Positions 35,129-44,623 of a stretch of 64,000 nucleotides of DNA are shown here, in pieces. The stretch comes from Photorhabdus sp. CRCIA-P01 (GTDB taxonomy: Bacteria; Pseudomonadota; Gammaproteobacteria; Enterobacterales; Enterobacteriaceae), in the NCBI RefSeq assembly GCF_003545805.1, contig NZ_NMQR01000012.1, positions 53,561-117,560 on the forward strand, in the 5' to 3' direction. The translations under genes and the position numbers were made by a program. How positions within the stretch are numbered: position 1 is the stretch's first letter; each line of letters begins with the position of its first letter. The notes under the pieces are model-generated. The model saw only the letters and a list, made by a program, of their open reading frames with translations, was not told the DNA's origin and did no database searches.

Positions 35129-36859
35129 ATGCAGTGGAAAAAACTACAGCGTTGGATGCCAGGGTTGGGCAATTTTTCTCATTATCGCAAGGAATGGTTG
35201 AATCATGATTTAAGAGCCGGGCTTTCTGTCGCCGCAGTTGCTCTGCCAGTTGCTATTGCTTATGCCGACTTGATGGGAATAAGCGCAATTATCGGTCTTT
35301 ATGCATGTATTTTACCCATGTTCGCTTATGCATTATTTGGTACTTCAAGACAGTTGATTGTCGGGCCAGATGCCGCAACGTGTGCCGTTATTGCAGCGGC
35401 TGTCGCGCCATTGGTTTTTGATAATGAAGATGTACGCTGGCAGCTTACGATCGTAATGACTTTAATGACCGGGATATGGTGTGTTCTCGCCAGTCACTTT
35501 CGATTAGGTGCATTTGCTGATTTTCTTTCCAAACCGATCCTGAAAGGATTAATGAACGGTGTTGCATTGACAATCATTGTCGATCAGCTAGCTAAAATCT
35601 TTGGTTTTGCTGGCGTGCAGGAGGGATTGATTGAACGAGTGATCGCATTACCTGCCAAGCTCATGAGTACACATTTACCGACGCTGGCAATGTCTGTTGC
35701 TACGGTATTGATTTTGCTCATTGTGCGTTTCTTGCGTCCAACTTGGCCGGGGCCTTTGTTGGCAATGGTATTAGCGACTTATGTAAGCTGGCAATTTGAT
35801 CTGGAAAAATATGGCATTCAGATTGTTGGCAGTGTCAGCGGCGGAGGATTACCTGTTGTGCCAATGCCCGATTTCCAGCCAGGCATTATGCGTGAGCTAG
35901 TTATCCCATCTTTGAACCTTGCTGTTATCAGCTTTGTCAGTTTTATGATGACGGCCCGTAGCTTTGCCAGTAAAAACAGTTATCAGATTGATGCGGATTG
36001 TGAACTTAGGGCCTTAGGTATTGCGAACATTGCTTCTGCTTTATCACAAGGATTTGCCGTCAGTGCTGCCAGCAGTCGTACTGCGGTTAATGACGCGATT
36101 GGTGGGAAAACGCAATTGGTCTCTGTTATCGCAGCGACTATTATTTTGCTGGTTTTGTTATTTATGACCCGTTTCCTGGCTTATATCCCGTTGTCATCTC
36201 TTGGTGTAGTACTGATTTATTCGGCATCGTCACTGTTGGATTTATGGCGGATTTGGTCACTGAGGAAACGAAATCATCAGGCATTTACTTTATCACTGTT
36301 TACATTGGTTGCCGTGCTAGTGGTGGGTTTGATTAACGGTGTTGGTTTCGCTGTTCTGCTTGGTTTATTACAGTTTTTGCGAATTATATTCCGCCCGACA
36401 GATCAGCTCCTGGGGGTAAATGACCAAGGAATGATTCATTCAATTAATCATGGCAATGATATTAAACCAATAGATGGCGTGATGATGTATCGATTTAATT
36501 CGCCATTGACTTATTTCAATGTCAGCTATTTTAAAAAGCGGGTACTACAGCATGTTGACAGAATTCAAAAAGCTAACAAAACGCAAAAACGTCCGGGTTG
36601 GCTGGTTGTCGATGCGGCTGTTAGTTTTACCCATGATGATGTCAGTGTATTTGCTGCTATTGATGAGTTGATTAGTGAATTGAAAGTAAGAGATATCACA
36701 TTGGTGCTCGCCGGGCGCCGGACAGAACTTACCCGTTGGATAAAGCAGAATAAACTGCGAAGTAGTGATGACGATCTAATTGTGGTGCCCGATCTCTATT
36801 TTGCGGTACGCATGATTCAAAGTAAGCCCGAATGGTACTCTAATTACATTAAAGGATAA
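35129..36859 (+). CDS. SulP/SLC26-family anion transporter with STAS domain
   Basis: 576 residues. The N-terminal transport domain (about 15-430) has about 12-14 membrane segments and starts with the SulP pattern DLRAGLSVAAVALPVAIAYADLMGISAIIGLYACILPMFAYALFGTSRQLIVGPDAATCAV. The C-terminal STAS domain (about 445-565) includes LVVDAAVSFTHDDVSVFAAIDELISELK. The family carries sulphate, bicarbonate or dicarboxylates; the substrate is not evident. It is inserted between yciB and yciC, which are neighbours in E. coli. A terminator lies 134 bp after the stop. Confidence 0.9.
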   Translation: MQWKKLQRWMPGLGNFSHYRKEWLNHDLRAGLSVAAVALPVAIAYADLMGISAIIGLYACILPMFAYALFGTSRQLIVGPDAATCAVIAAAVAPLVFDNEDVRWQLTIVMTLMTGIWCVLASHFRLGAFADFLSKPILKGLMNGVALTIIVDQLAKIFGFAGVQEGLIERVIALPAKLMSTHLPTLAMSVATVLILLIVRFLRPTWPGPLLAMVLATYVSWQFDLEKYGIQIVGSVSGGGLPVVPMPDFQPGIMRELVIPSLNLAVISFVSFMMTARSFASKNSYQIDADCELRALGIANIASALSQGFAVSAASSRTAVNDAIGGKTQLVSVIAATIILLVLLFMTRFLAYIPLSSLGVVLIYSASSLLDLWRIWSLRKRNHQAFTLSLFTLVAVLVVGLINGVGFAVLLGLLQFLRIIFRPTDQLLGVNDQGMIHSINHGNDIKPIDGVMMYRFNSPLTYFNVSYFKKRVLQHVDRIQKANKTQKRPGWLVVDAAVSFTHDDVSVFAAIDELISELKVRDITLVLAGRRTELTRWIKQNKLRSSDDDLIVVPDLYFAVRMIQSKPEWYSNYIKG

Positions 36860-37239
36860 TAAGTTACAGTTGGTTGTTGATTTGAAGTTCGTTGAATAAA
36901 AAAATATGATTAGATCATAACAAACAAGGAGGTTTTAGTTTAATGTAATCTAAAGATTATTCCTCTATTAGTTATCACTGTGTTTTCTAGACAAATTCCC
37001 TGTTGTAAAACAGGGAATTTTTTGCTTTTATCCCAATAGTAATAAAGAGCTATAAATACGAACAACAGTCGATTGCAGTGGGAGGATTTTCATGATAAAG
37101 GCGGGAGCGTCACTAGTTTATTTAGTTAAACGGAAAGTTAACAATAAATGGGATTAAGTTGTTTTCTATTGGTTGCTGATAAATAATTGCGCCCCATAAT
37201 TAATCTTTTCTATATTTTATACAACGTTAGGGATTTTCA
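36860..37239 (+). other. region between the SulP transporter and the Ail/OmpX-like gene
   Basis: 380 bp without a gene. It holds the transporter terminator (36993-37023) and, in its right half, the promoter region of the outer membrane protein gene, with an AT-rich stretch before 37240. Nothing else was recognised. Confidence 0.5.
36993..37023 (+). terminator. terminator after the SulP gene
   Basis: Perfect stem AAATTCCCTG / CAGGGAATTT with an eight-base loop and T tail. The same stem recurs at 37859-37891 after the next gene. Confidence 0.9.
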
Positions 37240-37815
37240 ATGAAAAGAGCATTGGTAGCTTCAGTGGTGGCAGCAGGTTTATCTGTATTCGCATTTGCGG
37301 CAAATGCCGGTGAAAGTACGATTTCGGGTGGTTATGCTCAGAGTCATGTAAAGTTTGATAGTAAGAATTTAGCTGGTAACCCTTTTGATAGTAACTCACT
37401 TGACGGTAATCCAAAGGGCTTTAACTTGAAGTACCGCTACGAGCTGGATAGTAATTTGGGTGTTATTGGTTCATTCACGTATACCCATTTGGATAACGAT
37501 TTATATATTAATAGTAGCAAGGTAGGTAAGTCTGAGCTGGATTATTATTCTCTGATGGCGGGTCCTATATATCGTTTTAATGACTATGTTAGTGCATACG
37601 GTTTAATTGGTGCTGCACATGGAAAGGTTAAGGGTGAGGTTTCTGTTCTGGGTCATGACCGTGACTATAAAAGTAATAAGACATCAGTTGCTTATGGTTT
37701 AGGATTACAGTTTAATCCTATGCCAAATTGGACTATTGATACATCCTATGAATATTCAAAACTGGATGACACTAAAGTAGGTACTTGGGTAGTTGGTGTC
37801 GGCTATCGATTCTAA
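37240..37815 (+). CDS. Ail/OmpX-family outer membrane beta-barrel protein
   Basis: 191 residues. Signal peptide 1-23 (ALVASVVAAGLSVFAFAANA, cleavage before GES). The mature chain is a set of alternating strands for an eight-stranded barrel ending in Phe (VGTWVVGVGYRF), the outer membrane assembly signal; GFNLKYRYELDSNLGVIGSFTYTH, SLMAGPIYRFNDYVSAYGLIGAAHGKV and YGLGLQFNPMPNWTIDTSYEYSK are Ail/OmpX-like. Relatives give adhesion to host cells or serum resistance. The first extracellular loop has the short repeat AGNPFDSNSLDGNP. The gene stands alone between two terminators with the same stem. Confidence 0.88.
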   Translation: MKRALVASVVAAGLSVFAFAANAGESTISGGYAQSHVKFDSKNLAGNPFDSNSLDGNPKGFNLKYRYELDSNLGVIGSFTYTHLDNDLYINSSKVGKSELDYYSLMAGPIYRFNDYVSAYGLIGAAHGKVKGEVSVLGHDRDYKSNKTSVAYGLGLQFNPMPNWTIDTSYEYSKLDDTKVGTWVVGVGYRF

Positions 37816-37858
37816 CCGAAATTCGCTAATTGATATTTAATTAGCTCTCCTTTCTATA

Positions 37859-37891
37859 AAATTCCCTGTTGAAAAAACAGGGAATTTTTTT
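37859..37891 (+). terminator. terminator of the Ail/OmpX-like gene
   Basis: Stem AAATTCCCTG / CAGGGAATTT with a nine-base loop and a run of T; identical stem to the terminator at 36993. Confidence 0.92.
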
Positions 37892-37960
37892 GCATTTTAG
37901 CTTAATCCAGCTATGACTAGCTTATTCTGTTTATCCCATAGTTTTATTGCCATGGGGTTT

Positions 37961-38087
37961 TATACCCTTCATCTTTCAAGCTGCTGCTTTGTTGGCTATT
38001 TTCACTCACCCCAGTCACATCGTTATCCATGCTCCTGGGGATTCGTTCACTTGCCGCCGCGTGCAACTCGAAATCTATTAGGTATAT
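37961..38087 (-). repeat. ERIC element, copy 4
   Basis: 127-bp ERIC copy bounded by TATA, with one base gained (five G in CCTGGGGG) and one lost (CGTGCA for CGCTGCA) relative to the others. It ends 13 bp before the yciC stop and could form the yciC 3' hairpin. Confidence 0.92.
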
Positions 38088-38100
38088 TTGAATCGCTATT

Positions 38101-38868
38101 TTATATTGATTTTTGTTGTGAAGAGGTAATCAGCATATACAACCGGAACAGGTAAATCAGCAAAATGGCTGAGATGAGGTTATTAAATACACCAAGAGTG
38201 ATGCCTGCCATCTCACTGTGAATGAATGTTAGACGGTCAATAATAAACGCCAGCAAGAGCTTAGCGGTCAGCCATAAAAGAATTGCCGGAACCAGCAAGC
38301 GAATATTGGCAAATGCCAGTTTCCAGCTTATTTTCATGGAAGCAAAAACGCCGTGACGCTCGGTAGTCATAATCACGGGTGATAAAGCCAGTGCGATAGA
38401 CAAAATAATGCCTGGTACCAACATAAGCATCAAGCCAAGTTGAATTAGCAGGGTGCAGATAAGCAGTAACAGGAACAGTTTCGGTAATTGGCTTGCTGAT
38501 AAACCAATTGCCTGTAATGAAGAGATACGATTTCCCGCTGAAACCGCCGCAACCAGCGTCAATACACCACCAACCAGTAGCACGCTACCAATCATACTTG
38601 AGAAAATGGTTCCGATTCCCGCACGCATGATCATTGACTGTTGCTCTGGGGTCATTTGAGACACCAGTTCCTGAATACCGGCCTTGCCTGAGGTGGCAAA
38701 CGTGAATTCTGCTTCTGTCAGCAACTTCATCTGTTCGCTGTCAGGAATAAACAGGTGCCCCAATAAGGTGGTAACCAGAGCCGCCAGAACGGCCAGGGTC
38801 AGGGTACTTAACAGTTGATTCTTGAAAAAGTTAAAACTGTCACGGTACAGGGTATTCGCCGTGATTGG
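38101..38868 (-). CDS. yciC: YciC family (UPF0259) inner membrane protein
   Basis: 255 residues from the ATG at 38868 (MPITANTLYRDSFNFFKNQL), which is the start matching E. coli and has AGGAGC eight bases upstream; an ATG 11 codons earlier is rejected. Six membrane segments are predicted. Typical parts are VSAGNRISSLQAIGLSASQLPKLFLLLLICTLLIQLGLMLMLVPGIILSIALAL and the C-terminal NNLISAILLIYLFRLYMLI. Function unknown. Between ERIC copies 4 and 5, divergent from ompW, as in the E. coli order yciC-ompW. Confidence 0.93.
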   Translation of the reverse strand, partial: PITANTLYRDSFNFFKNQLLSTLTLAVLAALVTTLLGHLFIPDSEQMKLLTEAEFTFATSGKAGIQELVSQMTPEQQSMIMRAGIGTIFSSMIGSVLLVGGVLTLVAAVSAGNRISSLQAIGLSASQLPKLFLLLLICTLLIQLGLMLMLVPGIILSIALALSPVIMTTERHGVFASMKISWKLAFANIRLLVPAILLWLTAKLLLAFIIDRLTFIHSEMAGITLGVFNNLISAILLIYLFRLYMLITSSQQKSI

Positions 38869-38977
38869 CATGAAGACAGCTCCTATCAGGTTAAACAACA
38901 ATGCATAGGGGGTGATTGTACCTTGTTATGGGGAAACGTGGATAGTAGAAACGAGATGATGCGGATAAATTAATGGT

Positions 38978-39104
38978 TATATTCTTCATCTTTCAAGCTG
39001 CTGCTTTGTTGGCTGCTTTCACTCACCCCAGTCACATAGTTATCTATGCTCCTGGGGATTCGTTCACTTGCCGCCGCGCTGCAACTCGAAATCTATTAGG
39101 TATA
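38978..39104 (-). repeat. ERIC element, copy 5
   Basis: 127-bp ERIC copy; the first end reads TATATTC instead of TATACCC. It lies between the divergent yciC and ompW starts. Confidence 0.92.
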
Positions 39105-39274
39105 GTTGTGATTGTTGATGACAGAAAAAAATTCTTCACATTATATTTTTAAGATAAAAATAAACATAAAATTAACCTTATTAAAACATAATGGAAATAT
39201 AATAAGAGGAAAGATAAAACATCTGAATGGGTATATAAACAAAAAATTTCTAACTGATTAATAATAAATAAACT

Positions 39275-39288
39275 TTGATTTTGATCAA
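39275..39288. promoter_or_regulatory. FNR-binding site upstream of ompW
   Basis: TTGAT-TTTG-ATCAA matches the FNR consensus perfectly. It lies about 150 bp before the ompW ATG; ompW is known to be FNR-activated in E. coli, which supports the call. The transcription start was not fixed. Confidence 0.75.
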
Positions 39289-39434
39289 TTTAAAATAATT
39301 CCAAATTGAAATAATAATATTATAAATATGCGGTTTTGCTGAAATTCTTTGAAAGATGTGATCTGTCTTGGATCATGATTTCTAATATATGAGTATATTT
39401 TGATTGACTTTAAATCACAGGAATGGGATGAATA

Positions 39435-40076
39435 ATGAAAAAAATTTCTGCATTTGTATTAGCAGCGGCAACGTTAGCACCATCATTCGCTTTTGCTCAT
39501 GAAGCGGGTGACTTTATTTTCCGCGCAGGTAGTGCAACAGTCAGACCCAATACTGGCTCTGATAATGTGTTAGGTTTGGGATCTCTTAGTGCGGATAATA
39601 ATACCCAGATGGGTTTGACTTTTGGTTATATGATTACCGATAATATTGGTGTTGAATTACTGGCAGGGACACCTTTCCAGAACAGAGTAAGTTTACCGGG
39701 TGTCGGGAATATTGCTAAAATAAAAAGTTTGCCGCCGACATTAATGGCGCAATACTATTTCGGTTCTAAAGAAAATCAATTTCGCCCCTATGTCGGTATT
39801 GGTCTAAACTACACGACTTTCTTTAATGAAAAGTTTAATGGTAATGATGCCGTTAAAGATGGTAATTTGCATAGTCTGGATCTGAAAGATTCTTGGGGTG
39901 TTGCCGGTCACGTTGGTCTGGATTATGAGTTAGATCAGAACTGGATGATAAATGCCTCTGTGTGGTGGGTAAATATTGAAACGGATGTGAAATTTAAAGC
40001 GGGTGACCAGCATCATAAAATCGATACCCGGATTGATCCGTGGGTATTTATGTTTAGTGCCGGTTATCACTTCTGA
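39435..40076 (+). CDS. ompW: outer membrane protein OmpW
   Basis: 213 residues. Signal peptide 1-21 (cleavage after FAFA, before HEAGDF). The mature barrel has eight strands with the OmpW patterns HEAGDFIFRAGSATVRPN, FGYMITDNIGVELLAGTPF, PPTLMAQYYFGSKENQFRPYVGIGLNYTTFF and the C-terminal DPWVFMFSAGYHF, ending in Phe. OmpW forms a small hydrophobic channel and is used by some phages and colicins. GGGATG-type purine-rich sequence precedes the ATG. Anaerobic control by FNR is likely from the upstream site. Confidence 0.96.
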   Translation: MKKISAFVLAAATLAPSFAFAHEAGDFIFRAGSATVRPNTGSDNVLGLGSLSADNNTQMGLTFGYMITDNIGVELLAGTPFQNRVSLPGVGNIAKIKSLPPTLMAQYYFGSKENQFRPYVGIGLNYTTFFNEKFNGNDAVKDGNLHSLDLKDSWGVAGHVGLDYELDQNWMINASVWWVNIETDVKFKAGDQHHKIDTRIDPWVFMFSAGYHF

Positions 40077-40129
40077 TAAGAGCTGTGTTTGTTTGACATG
40101 GCTGTTTGCTATGAAAGGTATATAAAAGT

Positions 40130-40155
40130 ATGGGGCAGGTTCTGCCCCATTTTTA
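40130..40155. terminator. ompW / trpA terminator
   Basis: Stem ATGGGGCAG / CTGCCCCAT with a three-base loop and TTTTATA tail, between convergent ompW and trpA. Confidence 0.88.
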
Positions 40156-40171
40156 TACTATATTTTTTACA

Positions 40172-40978
40172 TTACAGTTGAGTGGCAGACTTCATTTTTG
40201 ATACAAATTCAGCCAGTTTTCCCAGCATTGTTTCTGGCTGAGAAAGATTTTGTTCAATAATTTTAACGACGGCCGATCCGGAAATGGTTCCCGCTGCGCC
40301 ACTCGCTAATGTTTCTTTTACCTGCTTAGGTTCTGAAATACCAAATCCCTGTAACGGTGGTGCAGCATGATATTCCCGTAGTTTATTGACTAGATGATTT
40401 AACGGTTTTTCACCTCGTCTTTCTATACCGGTCACTCCTGCTCTTGATAATAAGTAGGTATATCCGCGGCCATAAGAAGCAATTTCACGTAATAGTTCAT
40501 CTTCCGCGTCGGGGGGACAAATAAAAATGGGGGCAATCCCATGTTTCATGGCTGCGGTACGGAATGGCCGTGATTCTGGCATGGGAACATCTGCAACTAA
40601 TACCGAATCGATATCCGTATCTTTGCAACGGCGGTAGAACTCATCTATTCCATGATGAAAAACCAGGTTGGCATACATTAATAAACCAATAGGAATATCA
40701 GGATATTTTGCCCGAATTTTTGTTAATAGTTCAAAACAGAGCGTGGGAGTCACATTTGAGGAGAAAGCCCGCAGATTAGCATTCTGAATGGTCGGGCCGT
40801 CAGCCAGCGGATCGGAAAAAGGAATACTTAACTCAAGAGCATCAGCACCACCGATAATCAGTGCATCAATAATTTTCAATGATAATTCCGGGGTTGGATC
40901 ACCTAGGGTGACAAAGGGGACAAAAGCACCTTGTTTACGGCTTTCCAGTTGTTTAAATAGCTGCTCGTAACGTTCCAT
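40172..40978 (-). CDS. trpA: tryptophan synthase alpha chain
   Basis: 268 residues, normal length. TIM barrel with the catalytic pair Glu49 and Asp60 in [34 protein letters not shown] and [15 protein letters not shown]. It splits indole-3-glycerol phosphate into indole and glyceraldehyde-3-phosphate and passes indole through a tunnel to TrpB. The start overlaps the trpB stop by one base (TAATG), which keeps the two subunits in balance. Last gene of the trp operon. Confidence 0.98.
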   Translation of the reverse strand: MERYEQLFKQLESRKQGAFVPFVTLGDPTPELSLKIIDALIIGGADALELSIPFSDPLADGPTIQNANLRAFSSNVTPTLCFELLTKIRAKYPDIPIGLLMYANLVFHHGIDEFYRRCKDTDIDSVLVADVPMPESRPFRTAAMKHGIAPIFICPPDAEDELLREIASYGRGYTYLLSRAGVTGIERRGEKPLNHLVNKLREYHAAPPLQGFGISEPKQVKETLASGAAGTISGSAVVKIIEQNLSQPETMLGKLAEFVSKMKSATQL

Positions 40979-42168
40979 TAGATTTCCCCCTTGGATTTTA
41001 AAATATCGTGGACAGTAAATATGTCTTTATCACCGCGACCGGATAGGTTAACGATCAGTAATTGCTCTTTATCAGGAGCCTGATGAATCATTTTCAAAGC
41101 ATAAGCCAGCGCATGAGAGGATTCGAGGGCTGGAATAATGCCTTCCTCACGGGAAAGGGCTTTGAATGCTTCTAATGCTTCATCATCGGTGATGGAAACA
41201 TAGTCAGCCCGTCCAATGCTGTTCAGATAGGCATGTTGAGGGCCAACGGAAGGGAAATCCAGACCGGCGGAAATAGAATAAGACTCTTCAATCTGGCCTT
41301 CATCTGTCTGCATCATTGGCGATTTCATACCAAAATAGATACCCAATTTGCCATGTTTCAGTGGAGCGCCATGTTTACCGGTTTCGATACCGTGCCCGGC
41401 AGGTTCAATACCAATCAGGCGGACTGATGTTTCGGGAATAAATTCGGCAAACATGCCAATGGCATTGGAGCCTCCACCAACACAGGCCAACACGGCATCG
41501 GGCAGACGTCCCTCTTTTGCCAGAATCTGGGATTTGGCTTCTTCGCCGATCATACGCTGGAACTCTCGGACCATCGTCGGATAAGGATGTGGTCCAGCGG
41601 CAGTCCCTAATAAATAGTGGGCTTTATCATAGCTACCAGACCAATCACGTAACGCTTCATTGCAAGCATCTTTTAAGGTGGCGGAGCCGCTGTGAACCGG
41701 AATAACTTCGGCTCCCATCAGACGCATGCGGAAAACATTAGGGGATTGGCGCTCCACATCTTTAGCGCCCATATAAATGCGGCATTTCATATTTAAAAGT
41801 GCGCAGGTGAGGGCGGTTGCTACACCATGTTGACCCGCGCCGGTTTCTGCAATAATTTCGTTTTTGCCCATGCGTTTTGCCAATAGTGCCTGACCAAGTA
41901 CCTGATTGGTTTTATGGGCACCGCCGTGTAATAGATCTTCTCGTTTCAGATAAAGGCGAGTTTTGGTGCCTTTCGTCAGATTACGGCATAAAGTTAATGC
42001 CGTTGGCCTGCCTGCATAATTTTTTAGTAGATCTTGAAATTCTTGCTGGAATTCGGGATCTTGCTGAGCGGCAATAAATGCGGCTTCTAATTGTTCAAGG
42101 GCTGGAATAAGGATCTGCGGTACAAATTGTCCACCGAAATCACCAAAATAGGGGTTAAGCTTACTCAT
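40978..42168 (-). CDS. trpB: tryptophan synthase beta chain
   Basis: 396 residues. Pyridoxal-phosphate enzyme of fold type II with the Schiff-base Lys86 in [23 protein letters not shown], phosphate loop [13 protein letters not shown] and the C-terminal [13 protein letters not shown]. It condenses indole with serine to tryptophan. It is 76 bp behind trpCF, an unusually long gap for this operon that is filled by an 18-bp tandem repeat. The ribosome site sits next to the repeat array. Confidence 0.98.
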   Translation of the reverse strand: MSKLNPYFGDFGGQFVPQILIPALEQLEAAFIAAQQDPEFQQEFQDLLKNYAGRPTALTLCRNLTKGTKTRLYLKREDLLHGGAHKTNQVLGQALLAKRMGKNEIIAETGAGQHGVATALTCALLNMKCRIYMGAKDVERQSPNVFRMRLMGAEVIPVHSGSATLKDACNEALRDWSGSYDKAHYLLGTAAGPHPYPTMVREFQRMIGEEAKSQILAKEGRLPDAVLACVGGGSNAIGMFAEFIPETSVRLIGIEPAGHGIETGKHGAPLKHGKLGIYFGMKSPMMQTDEGQIEESYSISAGLDFPSVGPQHAYLNSIGRADYVSITDDEALEAFKALSREEGIIPALESSHALAYALKMIHQAPDKEQLLIVNLSGRGDKDIFTVHDILKSKGEI

Positions 42169-42182
42169 TATTCTATTTGTCC

Positions 42183-42254
42183 ATTGTTATTAATTGGAAA
42201 ATTGTTATTAATTGGAAAATTGTCATTAATCGGAAAATTGTTGTTTATTGGTAA
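42183..42254. repeat. 18-bp tandem repeat between trpCF and trpB
   Basis: Copies of ATTGTTATTAATTGGAAA at 42183-42200 and 42201-42218 are exact; a third (42219-42236) has two changes; a fourth (42237-42254) is degenerate and covers the trpCF stop codon. The array fills the intercistronic gap of the trp mRNA. Confidence 0.92.
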
Positions 42255-43609
42255 CAGCGTAGTCGCTGAAACACTTTATTTAATTTATGGCTGCTTTTGA
42301 TGCCGGGTGCGCTTTCGACGCCAGAGTTAAAGTCAAGTCCGCAACAGCCATATTTTGCTGCTTGTTGGCAATTTTCTTCATTCAATCCACCGGCTAGCAT
42401 GATGTTGGCGAGTGAGTGTTTTTCAAGTAATTGCCAATCGAAACTTTGGCCGGTTCCACCTTTGCCGTTATCAAGTAAATAACGGTCAACATTTCCGGCT
42501 TTGGTGTGAAGTTCATCTTTCGACATATCAATTGCTTTCCAGATTTGACAATTTTCAGGCAGTGTTTTTCGCAGTTCCGCAATATAAACTTCGCCTTCGG
42601 CGCCATGTAATTGCACCGCCGCCAGAGAAAGGGCACGGGCGGTATGATTGATGAATGACGATGATTGATTTTGAAATACCCCGACATATTTGAGATTTGC
42701 TGCATTGATAATTTGTTGGGCCTGTTGGATATCAATCTTGCGAGGTGAATGTTCAGCAAATATCAAACCACCATACACAGCACCTGCCTGTAATGCCTCT
42801 TTTGCATCTTGTGGGCGAGTTAATCCACAGACTTTATTTTCACCCAGAATCAGTTGACGTAATGCTAAGTCCAGATTGTGTTGGGCCATCAAAGCACTGC
42901 CAATGAGAAAGCCATTAGCATAATGGCTAAGCTCACGAATTTGTTGATGCTGGTGGATACCCGATTCGCTAATAACAATGGTTTCTTCCGGTAACTGTGG
43001 CGCAAGTTGTTTGGTACGGTTTAAATCGATGGAAAGATCTCTCAGATCACGGTTATTGATACCAATAACTTTAGCTTTTAGTGCAACCGCTCTGGCTCGC
43101 TCTTCCTCCGAGCTGATTTCAGTCAGTACACCCATATTCAGGCTATGCGCAAGTTCAGACAGCGCAATATATTGCTGATCATCAAGCACGGAAAGCATCA
43201 GCAAAATCGCATCGGCTTGATAATAACGGGCAAGATAAACTTGATAAGGATCGATAATAAAATCTTTGCACAATACTGGCTGGTGAACAGCATCACTGAC
43301 TAAACGAAGAAATTCATAGTTGCCTTGAAAATATTTTTCATCAGTTAATACAGAGATGGCGGTTGCATGGGGCTGATAAATTTTCGCTATTTGAATGGGA
43401 TCAAAATCCTGACGAATAACGCCTTTAGAAGGAGATGCCTTTTTGCATTCCAGAATAAAAACCGTCTGTTCACTGTTTAGTGCCTGATAAAAATGGCGGT
43501 TGCTGGCAACAACAGCATCAATAAAACTTTCCAATGGTTGTTGCTGTTTGCGATTAATAAGATATTCGGCTTTATCATTAACAATTTTCTGTAAAATGGT
43601 AGCTTGCAT
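42245..43609 (-). CDS. trpCF: fused indole-3-glycerol phosphate synthase / phosphoribosylanthranilate isomerase
   Basis: 454 residues, two fused TIM barrels as in E. coli TrpC. The synthase part (about 1-255) has FILECKKASPSKGVIRQDFDP with the catalytic Lys, LCKDFIIDPYQVYLAR and IGINNRDLRDLSIDLNRT. The isomerase part (about 260-454) has VCGLTRPQDAKEALQAGAVYGGLIFAEHSPR with the catalytic Cys and IMLAGGLNEENCQQA. It carries out two successive steps of tryptophan synthesis. Starts two bases after trpD; ends inside the degenerate fourth copy of the downstream 18-bp repeat. Confidence 0.98.
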   Translation of the reverse strand: MQATILQKIVNDKAEYLINRKQQQPLESFIDAVVASNRHFYQALNSEQTVFILECKKASPSKGVIRQDFDPIQIAKIYQPHATAISVLTDEKYFQGNYEFLRLVSDAVHQPVLCKDFIIDPYQVYLARYYQADAILLMLSVLDDQQYIALSELAHSLNMGVLTEISSEEERARAVALKAKVIGINNRDLRDLSIDLNRTKQLAPQLPEETIVISESGIHQHQQIRELSHYANGFLIGSALMAQHNLDLALRQLILGENKVCGLTRPQDAKEALQAGAVYGGLIFAEHSPRKIDIQQAQQIINAANLKYVGVFQNQSSSFINHTARALSLAAVQLHGAEGEVYIAELRKTLPENCQIWKAIDMSKDELHTKAGNVDRYLLDNGKGGTGQSFDWQLLEKHSLANIMLAGGLNEENCQQAAKYGCCGLDFNSGVESAPGIKSSHKLNKVFQRLRCYQ

Positions 43610-43611
43610 GA

Positions 43612-44616
43612 TTAACTCCTTGTTGCAAGTGCTATAACTCGTTCATAAGCTCGGCCACTGTGAATAGTTTCGAGAGCTTGTTGTGTGTTATGACGTAAAT
43701 CTTCCTGTCCATGAATTTTCATTAACAGAGCAACGTTAGCCGCAACGGCATCTGCATGGGCTTTCTTACCCCGTCCTTGTAACAATAAACTGAGCATTTC
43801 ACGATTATCCACTGGTGAACCTCCTTTTAATGCGGACATTGGATGACGTTGTAAACCAAAATCTTCGGCATTTAATTGATAATGGGTAATTTCTCCCTCG
43901 TTAATTTCCGCCACTTTCGTTGGTGCATGCAGTGCGACTTCATCCATGCCACCACTGTGTACAACCGCTGCCCGTTGATAGCCGAGAACCAGTAAGGTTC
44001 GAGCGATAGGCTCAACGAGCTCGGGACTGTAGACGCCAATTAATGCCAATGGCGGACGTGCCGGGTTAATCAAAGGACCTAATATATTAAATATAGTCCG
44101 GGTTTTCAGTTGTTGACGTACCGGCATCGAATGACAGAATCCCAGATGATAATGTGGCGCAAATAGGAAACAGATGCCAATTTCATCCAGTGCACTACGA
44201 GCACATTCCGCGCTGATGTCAAGGGCGATCCCAAACGCTGCCAGCAAATCAGAAGAACCTGATCGGCTGGAAACACTGCGATTACCATGTTTGGCAATTT
44301 TAATATGGCAAGCCGAGGCGACAAAGGCACTGGCGGTTGAAATATTGATACTGTTCGCACCATCACCGCCCGTTCCGACGATATCGCAGAAAGTGTAATC
44401 CGGCCGTGGAAATGGCAGGGCATTTGCCAATAATGCTTGGGCTGCACCGGCAATCTCCTGTGGTTGTTCACCCCGTAATTTCATGCTGATAAGTACGGCA
44501 GCGAGTTGTGGTTCACTTAATTCTCCTTGAATAATGGCGGCAAATAGTTGCTGGCTTTCTTGTTGTGTCAGTGTCTGCGCATTAAACAATTTGTTGAAAA
44601 TAGCTTGCATTTTCAT
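43612..44616 (-). CDS. trpD: anthranilate phosphoribosyltransferase
   Basis: 334 residues, a free-standing TrpD of the class IV glycosyltransferase fold. The PRPP-binding glycine loop [25 protein letters not shown] (about 78-102), [16 protein letters not shown] and [12 protein letters not shown] are present. It joins anthranilate to PRPP. In E. coli this domain is fused behind the glutaminase; here trpG is a separate gene seven bases upstream, as in Serratia. AGGAGAGATGAAA precedes the start. Confidence 0.97.
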   Translation of the reverse strand: MKMQAIFNKLFNAQTLTQQESQQLFAAIIQGELSEPQLAAVLISMKLRGEQPQEIAGAAQALLANALPFPRPDYTFCDIVGTGGDGANSINISTASAFVASACHIKIAKHGNRSVSSRSGSSDLLAAFGIALDISAECARSALDEIGICFLFAPHYHLGFCHSMPVRQQLKTRTIFNILGPLINPARPPLALIGVYSPELVEPIARTLLVLGYQRAAVVHSGGMDEVALHAPTKVAEINEGEITHYQLNAEDFGLQRHPMSALKGGSPVDNREMLSLLLQGRGKKAHADAVAANVALLMKIHGQEDLRHNTQQALETIHSGRAYERVIALATRS

Positions 44617-44623
44617 CTCTCCT

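Larger units (their letters stand above)
38869..39434. other. yciC-ompW divergent control region
   Basis: 566 bp with no gene. It contains ERIC copy 5, then about 330 bp of very AT-rich DNA with the perfect FNR site at 39275-39288 that should govern ompW. The yciC promoter must lie left of or inside the ERIC copy. Confidence 0.6.

Noticed and set aside
42091..42300. 69-codon frame with LIGKL repeats
   Set aside because: Translation of the 18-bp intergenic repeat on the strand opposite to the trp operon; no sign of a gene.
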